In this document: one piece after another, positions 49,038 through 57,998 of the stretch | Layout of the letters: every line of letters begins with the position of its first letter | Numbering within the stretch: position 1 is the stretch's first letter | Virus record (IMG/VR): IMGVR_UViG_3300031920_000373 | Span: 37,490-101,489 of that record | DNA from: a virus | DNA length: 64,000 nucleotides | Reading direction: 5' to 3' (one strand) | Made by a program: the position numbers and the translations under genes | Notes under the pieces: model-generated | Seen by the model: only the letters and a program-made list of their open reading frames with translations | Told to the model about the DNA's origin: nothing | Databases searched by the model: none

Positions 49038-52000
49038 GTTGCAAACCTTTTTAAATTATTTAAATGAGTGGTTAACTGGCCAACAACGTCCTGTTGCACT
49101 ATGGCGGGTATTCTTGCTGTGCCTGTATCTAAACTTATTGTGCCAAAATTAGCAAGACTTCCTAAGATGGAGCTTGATTTTGTTGCAGTTGAATTAGGAA
49201 CAGAAACTTTGCCACCATTTTGAAACTTAGGTAATGTCATGTTGTTTATGCTGGACATAAAATCATCTCCAAACTTCCTAACTGCAAACTTGTTAATAAC
49301 CCATTCACCATCCTCTGCAAGGATTTGTCTCCTATCGCCCCCCCCAAATCCTGGAAGTCTTCCTCCTCCCTTGTATCCTGTAACAGATTGGCCTTGTGTA
49401 ACATACTTTGTTGTTATAGTTACTACTTTGTCCTTAAGTTTGTCAATAGATTTTTGAAGGTCTTCAACATCATCTTTTCCTAATACTTTTGCAAGAACAT
49501 CCAGAACAGTATCATGAATATTTTCCAGTAACGATTGAGTTTCAACAACCTCTGTATCATCCACTTCAATTTCCACTGGTGTATCTGATATCCCATCAAG
49601 GGTACTGCCCACAAGTTTGGCAAGCTCAGGGAGGGTCTTTAAAAATTCATCAAATCCCATATCCAGTTCACTCTGGGATAAGGCGTATTTGTCTATCTCA
49701 TTTTTCGCCACAGTGTACTTTTCTTTTATGGCATTTTTCTCTGCCTGAATATTCTGTAATTCATTAGCAGATCGTTGATCTTCGGCGGCCAAGGCTTTAG
49801 CATCTTCAGCGGTCGTATCAACTGTGGGAGCGGACTGTAATCTACCTGTTGCTATTCTGATTTTTTCCTCGTACTTGGCAATCTCTGCATCCAAGTTTGA
49901 CATTTCCTCTTTATGTCTACTTGCCTCTTTTGCGGCTATCTTATCAATGGCATCAATGGCAGCCTGAACCTTTGTGTCATAAAAGACTTTCTCTCTTGCC
50001 TGTTTTTCGGCGGCTTCAGCAATTTCCTCATTCTTCTTTTTAAGAAGGTCGAGTTCTTTTAATTCACCTTTTATATTCCGGGCATCTTTCAAGGAAGCAA
50101 GGGTGTCCCGTACTAATCGAACTGCGGTCCTTTCATCTTTTAAACCACCCACAAGACTTTCCGACATCTTTATTAGATCAGTACCACGATCAAGTTTCTC
50201 TTTGTCCTTTTCAGCTTCAGCCTGTGCAAGTAGTGTACGGCCTTGGGCAAGATACAGTAGGGCGGCTCTTTGGTCATCTGCATCTTTCTGGGCATCGGTA
50301 AAACTTCTCTGCTTGATATTCCTTATTTTTTCTTCTGTGGTAATTTCAAGACTTAGAATATCAGAAGAGGTAGAGGCTCTATTATCTTGGATATCTTCAT
50401 TGATATCTTTGAGTTTGTCCTGGAGGGCCTTTTCAATTGAAATCCTTTTGTCCTTATAATCTGTTGCCAGTTTTTCTAAATCTGAGTTCCTTTTGTCGGT
50501 AATCTCAACAAGCTTATCAGCATTCTTACTGGTTTCAGATTCAATATCCGAATGAGCATCAGCTATTTTTTTATTGGAATTAGTTACCTCTTTATTATAA
50601 GTATTGATATATTTGGCACGGGCTTTATAAAACACCTCTTCAGCTTTTAGAACTATTAGGTGGCGCTTGTCGTACTCTGCCTTATTTTCTTCCTCTGTAA
50701 CCATGCTCTGGAATCGTTTGGCTTCCGTCAACATATCCTGATACATTTGTGTCTGGATAAGTAAACGACCCGCCGCGGCATCATCAGCATTAATTAAACC
50801 CCTTGCCTCTTCATCTGCAACATCTGCAATGTATTTAGCGGAAAGATTTTTTCTTTCAACCAGATAGGCTTTATAATCATCCTCCTGTTGTGAATAATCA
50901 ATGGAGATACCTTCAAGGAGTTTTTTCTCTTTTTTAATGTATTCCCTGGTTGCCTCTTCTTGGTGTTTTATGCGGAGCTTGGCGTTGGTCTTATATTTTA
51001 CCGCAATTTCCTCTAATTGTTTATCTAAGGCTTCCTTTTCATGCTGAAGGACAATTATGCTTTGGGCGGCGGTATTTTCAGCTAATTCCTTTTTAAGATC
51101 AGAGGCTTGTTTAAGTAGCGCCCTTTCACCTGCGTAATAGTTTTTCCAACTTTGTTCTATACTGATACCTGCCTTTTCTTCAGCCTTTTGTATTTCCTTC
51201 AATGACTCTAAACGATCAACGAGCCTTTGCCTCTGGGCGGCATTCTCCCTGATCTGAGCCTCTTCTCCATCTGAGAATACTCCACCTAATTTTTTGTATT
51301 CTTCAATGAAATCAGTAACGGCAGTTGTTCCATCTTCTCCCCATTTCTCAATGATGTTTTCAAAAGAGCCTGAACTGGCTTCTTTAAGGAGTTTGATCTT
51401 TTCAATGACGGCGGTTAAAGCTGTTCCTGTGAGACCCGCGTCCTCTGCAACTTGCTGGATACTTTCAATAGTATCATCAAGGCCTATCTTATTTGTTTCC
51501 ACAAGGAATTTAACAAATTTATCTGCCTGTTCTGTAAGTATCTCGTAACTGCGGATCAATTGTTTTTGCTGGGCATTCAATCTGGTATGATCGAGTTTGG
51601 CAACATAATCACCAAGTTCTTTCATATTCACGGAACCACTTGCTATCTCTTTAGCAAAATCTCTGGCCTCTGTGGCTCTTTTACCGAACCCCACAAAATC
51701 CTCCGTGAATAAGTATTTCCATTGATTCCAATCTGCAATGGCTTTATTAACAATCCTGCCCATAAGGCTGTTTTGTTCTGCAATGGCTTGATTAACTTTA
51801 TTGCCCGCCTTTGCTAAATTATCAAACTGGAGTCTATCTAATTCTTCATTGTATTTTTTTAAAGCATCAGCCCCTTCATCAATCTCACCTGTGAGAGGAT
51901 TAATACTGGCTGCCGCGTCCTTTGCAAAGGATGATATATCTGTGTAACCAGAGGCGGTTTCTAACAAGCTTTTCCTTAAAGCTTTATTGGCATCAGTTAA

Positions 52001-53974
52001 TTCTTTTGACCCTTCTTTAAATGAGGCTGTCTTTATTTCATAATCCTGGAAGCTTTTGGCAAGGGTGCCAAAATTGTCAGCAAGTTTAAAGAACTCCTCT
52101 GAGGTAGTTTGTGCGTCCTCACGGAGAATTATAAGCAAAGCACTAAGGGCAAGTAATCCTATTCCTATAGGGCCAAGCACTGCCAAGAATGCTCCCACAC
52201 CTGTGGTAGCGGCTCCCATAGAAGCAGTAAAAGATACCACACTTGTAGCCATTGCCTGGAACAGTGTGGATTTCATGGCAAGACTTACAGCCCCCATGAC
52301 GGCAGCAAGAGCATAACCTGCCGCTACTGCTAATCCTGCGGATACAATGAACTTTCCTAACGCTGTATCAACCAGAGCAGTTAATACATCAATCAAATCA
52401 CGGGACACGTTGATCACAATCCTCATGGCATCGGCTATACCTGCTTTACCTAAAGTGATTGCAAATATACCAATCTTGTCTTGTAAATTCTTAAAAGACA
52501 CGCCGAGACCTTCCATCTGAATGGCGGCTTGTTGGGCGGCGGTACCTGATCGTCCTACTGTCTCAAGCATTCCTTCAAAATTAGATTCAGTGCTTGACAG
52601 AGCCAATACAGCGGAGGCTCCCCTTTTACCAAATACGTCAAAGGCGACAGATGCATCGTCAACTACCAAATTAAGATTGGACATTACACTTGAAAGACTG
52701 GAAGTCCTGGGATCAAGTTCAGAAAGTGCAACGCCTGCCTCTCTGGCTGCCGCCTTCAGTTTCTTGGAGGGATCAATCAGTTCTGCGAAGACTCTCCTGA
52801 GTCCTGTACCGATTGTGGATGCCCTCAAGCCTGAGTTAGCAAGAGTTCCCATTGCTGCCGCAAGCTCTTTAAAAGATACTCCTGAATCTCTCGCAATAGG
52901 GCCTACATAATTCATTGCTGTACGGAGTTTATCAATGGTAAGTTTGGATTTATTTACTGCATTGGCGAAAACATCTGATACCTCGGCTGACTGAGAGGCC
53001 TCTATACGGAATACCCTCATAGCAGTGGTTACTAAATCAACTGTTGAACTCATGTCGGACAAGGTGCCCGTTGCGAGATCTGATACAGCTTGCATGGTCT
53101 CTACCGCTTCACTTGCACTGAAACCAGCCTGTCCTATAGTCCTCATACCCTGAGCTACTTCGGAGGCAGAAAATTTAGTTGTGGATGCTACCTCAAGAAT
53201 CTTTAGGCCCATCTGAGCGACTTCAAGGGTTGTGGCTCCTGTTATTGCTTGGAGATCTTTTAAGGCCTGATCATATTCAATAATGGCAGTGACACCGTTC
53301 AATATAGATGACTTAACAAACTGGAAGGCTTCTGATATTCCTCTGAACTCTAAAACTGTCCGTATCTTATCAGCAAAGGTGCGAATCTTCAATCCTGACC
53401 TGTCTGCCTGTGTTCCTGTATCTTTCATGGCTTTGTTCATGTGATTCATTGAAGAAGCCGCGCTACCAAACGCTAATTGGAGACGGCTGACATCGTTTGC
53501 AAAGTTTTTGAATGCAGAGATACCACCACGCTTGTCAAGATCTTTTAAAGCTGTATTAAGCGAACGGATTTTATTCACTACTCCATTGACATCCAATTCA
53601 ATGAGCTTTTTGAATCCTGTAACAAGGGCTGTTATTCCGGGAAGCTTAATTCCTGATAATTTACTTAATTCCTGAGCAAATTTACTGAGATCAGGAGGAG
53701 TTTGCATCTTCCCTATTTTATCAAAACCATTAGCAATTGCGTTAAGATTTGGAACTTTTATCTTATCCAACTGCTTTAAGGTATTTATTGTCGAGGTTAA
53801 AGTGGGAGGGGGTTTAATAGTATCCAAGGCCGCCTGAAAACTTTTTACGGATTCAGTGGCCTTAGTAACTGACTTCTGGACATTTTCGAATATAGTGGCA
53901 ATGGCCTTTACTTTTGAGGCATCAAATCCTACTACCTGTAAAGCTATTTCCACTGTCTTTCTTACGTCAGCCAT
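49034..53974 (-). CDS. Tail tape measure protein (TP901-type)
   Basis: 1,646 residues, which would measure a tail of roughly 250 nm at the usual 0.15 nm per residue. The N-terminal domain (about 200-460) has the TP901 core: LEVASTTKFSASEVAQGMRTI, GFSASEAVETMQAVSDLA, TAMRVFRIEASQSAEVSDVF and AAAMGTLANSGLRASTIG. Hydrophobic segments (about 545-620, SAGLAVAAGYALAAVMG and FLAVLGPIGIGLLALSALLI) and very long coiled coil follow; near the end a short glycine-rich GYKGGGRLPGFGGGDRR. AAGGAT before the ATG. Confidence 0.93.
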   Translation of the reverse strand: MADVRKTVEIALQVVGFDASKVKAIATIFENVQKSVTKATESVKSFQAALDTIKPPPTLTSTINTLKQLDKIKVPNLNAIANGFDKIGKMQTPPDLSKFAQELSKLSGIKLPGITALVTGFKKLIELDVNGVVNKIRSLNTALKDLDKRGGISAFKNFANDVSRLQLAFGSAASSMNHMNKAMKDTGTQADRSGLKIRTFADKIRTVLEFRGISEAFQFVKSSILNGVTAIIEYDQALKDLQAITGATTLEVAQMGLKILEVASTTKFSASEVAQGMRTIGQAGFSASEAVETMQAVSDLATGTLSDMSSTVDLVTTAMRVFRIEASQSAEVSDVFANAVNKSKLTIDKLRTAMNYVGPIARDSGVSFKELAAAMGTLANSGLRASTIGTGLRRVFAELIDPSKKLKAAAREAGVALSELDPRTSSLSSVMSNLNLVVDDASVAFDVFGKRGASAVLALSSTESNFEGMLETVGRSGTAAQQAAIQMEGLGVSFKNLQDKIGIFAITLGKAGIADAMRIVINVSRDLIDVLTALVDTALGKFIVSAGLAVAAGYALAAVMGAVSLAMKSTLFQAMATSVVSFTASMGAATTGVGAFLAVLGPIGIGLLALSALLIILREDAQTTSEEFFKLADNFGTLAKSFQDYEIKTASFKEGSKELTDANKALRKSLLETASGYTDISSFAKDAAASINPLTGEIDEGADALKKYNEELDRLQFDNLAKAGNKVNQAIAEQNSLMGRIVNKAIADWNQWKYLFTEDFVGFGKRATEARDFAKEIASGSVNMKELGDYVAKLDHTRLNAQQKQLIRSYEILTEQADKFVKFLVETNKIGLDDTIESIQQVAEDAGLTGTALTAVIEKIKLLKEASSGSFENIIEKWGEDGTTAVTDFIEEYKKLGGVFSDGEEAQIRENAAQRQRLVDRLESLKEIQKAEEKAGISIEQSWKNYYAGERALLKQASDLKKELAENTAAQSIIVLQHEKEALDKQLEEIAVKYKTNAKLRIKHQEEATREYIKKEKKLLEGISIDYSQQEDDYKAYLVERKNLSAKYIADVADEEARGLINADDAAAGRLLIQTQMYQDMLTEAKRFQSMVTEEENKAEYDKRHLIVLKAEEVFYKARAKYINTYNKEVTNSNKKIADAHSDIESETSKNADKLVEITDKRNSDLEKLATDYKDKRISIEKALQDKLKDINEDIQDNRASTSSDILSLEITTEEKIRNIKQRSFTDAQKDADDQRAALLYLAQGRTLLAQAEAEKDKEKLDRGTDLIKMSESLVGGLKDERTAVRLVRDTLASLKDARNIKGELKELDLLKKKNEEIAEAAEKQAREKVFYDTKVQAAIDAIDKIAAKEASRHKEEMSNLDAEIAKYEEKIRIATGRLQSAPTVDTTAEDAKALAAEDQRSANELQNIQAEKNAIKEKYTVAKNEIDKYALSQSELDMGFDEFLKTLPELAKLVGSTLDGISDTPVEIEVDDTEVVETQSLLENIHDTVLDVLAKVLGKDDVEDLQKSIDKLKDKVVTITTKYVTQGQSVTGYKGGGRLPGFGGGDRRQILAEDGEWVINKFAVRKFGDDFMSSINNMTLPKFQNGGKVSVPNSTATKSSSILGSLANFGTISLDTGTARIPAIVQQDVVGQLTTHLNNLKRFAT

Positions 53975-53979
53975 ATCAT

Positions 53980-54737
53980 TTATCCTTGCTTAGACATAAA
54001 GGTTGCTAATCGTTTCCAGTCTTCATTCACTTCATCGACTGAGGGTCCTTTTGGTTTCTGTTTTGAAGGACTCACTCCTAACTCTTTTAAAACTTCCTTC
54101 AACCCTTCTAAGGTAAGATTATTCGCCTGCCACTTTTCGGAAATGCTTCGGGCTTTTTCCTCCCTTTCCATTATTACTATTGTTTTGAAAAAGGTTCCTA
54201 CTTCTGATAACGTATAGGTTTTAATGCTTGACCAGTTGTGTCCATTGGCAATCAGTGTTTGGACTGCAAATGTTATTTCCCGGGTATCTTTTTCAGAGGA
54301 GTCGGTTCCAGAATTGGTTCCGGAGTCTTCTCCTGGGGAAACAATCTCTTGATCAAGCTCCCGAAGTTTTTTAATAGCAGTTCCTTAGATTCAAGGTTGA
54401 CTTCAATCACCTTATCTACTACCCGGGCAATGAGGCCAATTGGCATTTTCTTGATATCAGCAATATCAAGGTTTGCGGCTTCTTCAAGAACATCAGGAAA
54501 ATTGTCAAACAATACTCCTGCGATTTTTAGAATGCTTTCTGGATGGTTCCAGTTATCAAAGGTGACCCCCACTTTTTCAAGAAGTTTTGTTACCCCTGTG
54601 AGTCTTTTTGAAATTTCGGAAATTTGTTCAAGGCCTAAAGGCTTGATTACGATGGATTGGGTACCTATTTCTACAGTACCTCCGGGGAATAAAGATTCGA
54701 GGTCTACTGTTAATTTCTGCCGTGTTTTGTCTGACAT
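53980..54737 (-). CDS. Tail assembly chaperone, long form made by -1 frameshift (gpGT-like)
   Basis: The frame of the short form (54273-54737) is left by a -1 slip at 54366-54372, and the -1 frame then stays open for about 129 codons through the apparent gap 54172-54272 to the stop at 53980. The added part reads FAVQTLIANGHNWSSIKTYT and ends LATFMSKQG. This G/GT layout just before the tape measure gene is standard in long-tailed phages. The product would be about 252 residues. Confidence 0.85.
54273..54737 (-). CDS. Tail assembly chaperone, short form (gpG-like)
   Basis: 154 residues, mostly helical (LEQISEISKRLTGV, EAANLDIADIKKMP). Coats the tape measure protein before tube assembly. AAGGAAAGAG before the ATG. 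The end, LLLKNFGSLI onward, holds the slippery site. Confidence 0.82.
   Translation of the reverse strand: MSDKTRQKLTVDLESLFPGGTVEIGTQSIVIKPLGLEQISEISKRLTGVTKLLEKVGVTFDNWNHPESILKIAGVLFDNFPDVLEEAANLDIADIKKMPIGLIARVVDKVIEVNLESKELLLKNFGSLIKRLFPQEKTPEPILEPTPLKKIPGK
54366..54372 (-). other. A AAA AAC -1 ribosomal slippery site
   Basis: Read in the zero frame as TTA AAA AAC, a canonical X XXY YYZ heptamer. A second weaker candidate, G AAA AAG, lies at about 54288-54294. Upstream of 54372 the -1 frame has several stops, and downstream it is open to 53980. Confidence 0.8.
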
Positions 54738-54770
54738 GGCTCTTTCCTTCTTTTTATATAAGGGTGAAGG

Positions 54771-54807
54771 GTCTGGAGGACTCTTTTCTTTTGGTTGTCC
54801 TCCAGAC
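54771..54807. terminator. 11-bp hairpin after the tail tube gene
   Basis: GTCTGGAGGAC and GTCCTCCAGAC pair perfectly round a 15-base loop, 20 bases after the tube protein stop. No T-run follows. It could lower expression of the chaperone and tape measure genes relative to the tube protein. Confidence 0.6.
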
Positions 54808-54828
54808 TCGTTAATTAAAGGTTAAATA

Positions 54829-55881
54829 TTACGTGGCCATCTGATTCATAATGATGTCCATATAAGGAGACAGTGGGTGGTTGGTCTCGTCTTTCAGAAT
54901 CTCACCTGTAAAACCAAGAGTTGACCAGTCATCACCAATCAATGCGGTATCTCCGGCAGGCACAAGAGATACACTCCATACTCGGAGTTCCTGCTGATTA
55001 CCTGCTGGATTGTCGGAAACAAAACGAAGTTTACCAACAACCTGTGTATTGGCAAAACCCGCGATCTGGGTCCAGGACAGGGCGTCATACTGATAAGACA
55101 CATGCAGGGTCTCCCCCACTGTTATCGAACCAGTTTCAATAACTCTGATACGGCCCAGTTTTTCATCACTGAGGGAAATATCAATTTCATAATCGGTACC
55201 TGCAACATAGGTTGTGGTATCGGTAGAATCCTGTACAAGGACGAGGGGTGTGGTTGTAGCAGGAACCTGTGTTCCACCTGTCAGTGAATTAACCTCCGCA
55301 ATACCTGCGGCTCCGCCAGTGAGGACTTCATCATCAATAAAGGCAGTGGTATTGGTTCGGGCAATGATCAGGGTTCCCGTGGTAGCAGTTGCTCCAGCAG
55401 AAAGACCCAAAACAATTCCAGTGGCTCCGCCCGCTCCAGTAACAACTTCTCCTACAGCGAACAGGACGTTATCTGCGGCGGATTCATCATAGGGAAGATA
55501 CCAGTTAATGATTCCACGGAAAGCAAGATCAACTCTGTTCCCGAGCGTATTGGGTGCCAGGACAACTTCAGCGGCAACAGAACCTGCTACCTGTGTTTCG
55601 GTTGTAACATCGCCCAAGGTGAGCAACGCCATGTTTTCTTTATTGACTTCATCAAGGGTAAAGGCAAGACCCGGTGTAATCTGGGAAATGATTTCTTTAT
55701 CCTTGGCTTTCAATCCACCACGTGAACTGTAATGTTCCAGGGTTTCAAGAGCAATGTTAAAAGTGAAGGCAGGGGCATTCCCGAGATCACGTTCTCCCTG
55801 ATAAGTTCCAGAGACAAGCTGATCGAAGAACACCACGCCTTTTCCTAAAGTGTAATTGTCGGTATTTGGTGATGTGGCCAT
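54829..55881 (-). CDS. Major tail tube protein
   Basis: 350 residues. MATSPNTDNYTLGKGVVFF start and LGNAPAFTFNIALETLEHYSSRGGLKAKDKEI are typical of siphovirus tube proteins; the residues about 130-210 form a Gly/Thr-rich insert like a decoration domain (GAGGATGIVLGL, GTLIIARTNTTAF). TGGAGGATTTTAAC before ATG 55881. It stacks as hexamers round the tape measure. Confidence 0.82.
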   Translation of the reverse strand: MATSPNTDNYTLGKGVVFFDQLVSGTYQGERDLGNAPAFTFNIALETLEHYSSRGGLKAKDKEIISQITPGLAFTLDEVNKENMALLTLGDVTTETQVAGSVAAEVVLAPNTLGNRVDLAFRGIINWYLPYDESAADNVLFAVGEVVTGAGGATGIVLGLSAGATATTGTLIIARTNTTAFIDDEVLTGGAAGIAEVNSLTGGTQVPATTTPLVLVQDSTDTTTYVAGTDYEIDISLSDEKLGRIRVIETGSITVGETLHVSYQYDALSWTQIAGFANTQVVGKLRFVSDNPAGNQQELRVWSVSLVPAGDTALIGDDWSTLGFTGEILKDETNHPLSPYMDIIMNQMAT

Positions 55882-55882
55882 G

Positions 55883-56344
55883 TTAAAATCCTCCATCTGT
55901 ATAAATTAAGTCCAAAACGAGCCTCATTACTTTGATATCAGGAAGCCCATATCCTACTGGTCCTTCTGTTCTATTCTCATTGATAAAAACGTCATCCGCA
56001 ATAATCGAGCTATACGTAGGCTCTGCATTCGGATCATTCTCGTTCCTAACTTTGAAAATCGTTTTTCTCAGTTCCAGGAACAGTGCTTTAATATCAGGAG
56101 TGTCAACTTTATTAACTACCAGTTCAACAATTGTCTCCAGATCCCTTTGGGCGGGATATCCAAGTTTATTCCTTGAAGCACGTTTAAAAATATTGTCAGT
56201 ACCTTCCAGCAAAATCACACAAGGCAAATCCTCTGATTTTAAAGGGTCTGTCGGAGTACGCTTAAAGGTCTTTAAACCAAGGGAAGTTCTATCTGCCTTA
56301 ATCCTTGCCTTTATTTCAAGTAGTCCTAATTCCCTATTTTCCAT
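55883..56344 (-). CDS. Tail terminator/completion-like protein
   Basis: 153 residues. LPCVILLEGTDNIFKRASRN, LETIVELVVNK and PVGYGLPDIKVMRLVLDLIY give the alpha/beta plan of tail terminator proteins, and the gene is in the expected place between the gp10-like protein and the tube. Start shares a base with the upstream stop. Confidence 0.68.
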   Translation of the reverse strand: MENRELGLLEIKARIKADRTSLGLKTFKRTPTDPLKSEDLPCVILLEGTDNIFKRASRNKLGYPAQRDLETIVELVVNKVDTPDIKALFLELRKTIFKVRNENDPNAEPTYSSIIADDVFINENRTEGPVGYGLPDIKVMRLVLDLIYTDGGF

Positions 56345-56805
56345 TAGATGACCTTTATGATACTGTTGGCTACCGTTTTTGCAATCTGCAACTGCCTGTC
56401 TTTATTATTCAAAAGAATCGGTCCCATAGCACCCCCTATTGTAAGTGCATGGCCTGGGCTCAATCCTCCTGCCCAAATACGCCCACCCGATTCAACGAGT
56501 TTGCCTGTTGGTTTTTTCTGACTTGGAAAGTACCATGGAGCGGCTCCAGGTGCTATCCCTTCATTCATTATGCCTGCTTTAGGATCATCATTTAAAACAC
56601 TTGCACTGGCAAGAACTCCCGCAGGAGAAAAACGAGGAGAAGACTTTTTCCAGCTTGACCGATATGCACCGGTGTCTACAGGAGACCTCTCCTGCAAATC
56701 AGAAACCAATTTCGGGATTTCTGAATCTAATGCCGCTTGAGAAGCTTGTTTCATCCTCTTAGGCAGACTATTCAAGTCCCTGATTAATTCCTTCAAAGTT
56801 CCCAT
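56344..56805 (-). CDS. HK97 gp10-like head-tail joining protein
   Basis: 153 residues. Helical start with ALDSEIPKLVSDLQERSPVDTGAYRSSW, the signature of HK97-gp10-like proteins, followed by ALTIGGAMGPILLN. It helps to finish the neck or tail. Coupled by one-base overlaps on both sides. Confidence 0.85.
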   Translation of the reverse strand: MGTLKELIRDLNSLPKRMKQASQAALDSEIPKLVSDLQERSPVDTGAYRSSWKKSSPRFSPAGVLASASVLNDDPKAGIMNEGIAPGAAPWYFPSQKKPTGKLVESGGRIWAGGLSPGHALTIGGAMGPILLNNKDRQLQIAKTVANSIIKVI

Positions 56806-57170
56806 TAGTTTCTCCTAAGTAGCAAGGTGTAAAGAACATCCATTGGATCGAGATCGAATCCTTCTAAGGTATATCTCTTTCCTTCAAAAATGCAGTACCC
56901 CTGTGTATTCATTTCACAATTCACCAGATCAACACTTGGCATCAGCCCTTTAATATCCTGCGGCTGAATCAACTTAGAGAATGTAAGAAGTTCTACATCC
57001 TTTTCAGTAAACTTCTCAAAAAGACACCTAACAACGTCTGTAGTTACTACAGGTGTATCCTCGAACCCGTCATCATCACTGGTGTTATACGTGCCAGTTT
57101 TGACAGCCTCTTCAAAAGTCTTGAAAATAGTCTCAACACCTTTTAGGAATATATTTCTGAGTTTTGCCAT
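56805..57170 (-). CDS. Head closure-like protein, 121 aa
   Basis: Strands typical of head-closure proteins: TFEEAVKTGTYNTSD, FTEKDVELLTFSKLIQPQDIKGLMPSVD and YTLEGFDLDPMDVLYTLLLRR. Order relative to the adaptor and gp10-like genes supports the role. The assignment is from context and pattern. Confidence 0.65.
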   Translation of the reverse strand: MAKLRNIFLKGVETIFKTFEEAVKTGTYNTSDDDGFEDTPVVTTDVVRCLFEKFTEKDVELLTFSKLIQPQDIKGLMPSVDLVNCEMNTQGYCIFEGKRYTLEGFDLDPMDVLYTLLLRRN

Positions 57171-57171
57171 T

Positions 57172-57675
57172 TTATGCCCTCAATAAACGGACTACGCCAC
57201 CCCTGTTATACAGATCCGAAACAATGTTATACACATTATCGGGAACAGGTTTAGCATTGGTTTGATTTGGTTTTTCAGCTCCTGCCTGGATCATAAGAGA
57301 TCCCGCCCTAAGTTGTCCGATTCCTGCTAAGGGATCATCTTCCATTCGGTCAGCATCAATGTTGGCAAAGGCTTGCTCATACGTGGCCGTTTTTACTTCA
57401 GGAGGCAAGACACCATCATCAATCTCCGTTCCATCGGGCCTAATAGCTCCTGTTCTGGGCCATTGCATTGATTGAGCAACTATAACCTTTGTACCTTTCC
57501 ATTTAATATACCAATCCAACATCTGGGATGAGGAAATTAATAAGCTGGATTTCACTTCATCTGTCAATGCCTCCCAGGCTGAGGCATGCATACGATCTGC
57601 AAAATAGATCTCTGCCTCAGCGAGGGTTACATAGGAGTTGGCATCGCTGGCACCTAATGTTGCATTTAAGGCCAT
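57172..57675 (-). CDS. Head-tail adaptor (DnaT-like/gp6-like)
   Basis: 167 residues. SDANSYVTLAEAEIYFADR to WEALTDEVKSSLLISSSQMLDW and QSMQWPRTGA are the standard DnaT-like head-tail adaptor segments; LPPEVKTATYEQAF follows. It bridges portal and head-closure proteins. Confidence 0.85.
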   Translation of the reverse strand: MALNATLGASDANSYVTLAEAEIYFADRMHASAWEALTDEVKSSLLISSSQMLDWYIKWKGTKVIVAQSMQWPRTGAIRPDGTEIDDGVLPPEVKTATYEQAFANIDADRMEDDPLAGIGQLRAGSLMIQAGAEKPNQTNAKPVPDNVYNIVSDLYNRGGVVRLLRA

Positions 57676-57684
57676 TTATTCCTC

Positions 57685-57948
57685 CTACTTACTTTTCTTG
57701 GAGGTTATAATTTTTACTGTCTTCAATGGTGCGGGGGCAGAATCTTTTTTGGAGGCATCTTCATTTGCTGCCGCTTCTTCGGCTTCGATTTGTGCCTGTA
57801 GTTCAGCTTCCTCGGCCACCTCAGCATCCGCTTTGGCTTTGGCTTCCTCTGCCACCTTATCCGTTCTGCTCCAGCCGGCATCAAGGCATGTACTCAGTTG
57901 GTCTTTATCAACAAACTGCATACATTTCCCGTCCTTATAAAGCTTCAT
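57685..57948 (-). CDS. Small Ala/Glu-rich protein after the coat gene
   Basis: 87 residues. MKLYKDGKCMQFVDKDQLS then LDAGWSR, an N-terminal fold seen in phage proteins next to capsid genes, followed by a long Ala/Glu/Lys helix. Might be a capsid fibre or accessory protein. Confidence 0.62.
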   Translation of the reverse strand: MKLYKDGKCMQFVDKDQLSTCLDAGWSRTDKVAEEAKAKADAEVAEEAELQAQIEAEEAAANEDASKKDSAPAPLKTVKIITSKKSK

Positions 57949-57998
57949 ATCGTGTCTCCTTTAACTTTGAAATTAATGACTATACCCAGCCTGATGTA

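Noticed and set aside
54238-54825. 195-codon plus-strand open frame opposite the tail chaperone
   Set aside because: Antisense to the chaperone coding region; explained by the codon usage of the real gene.
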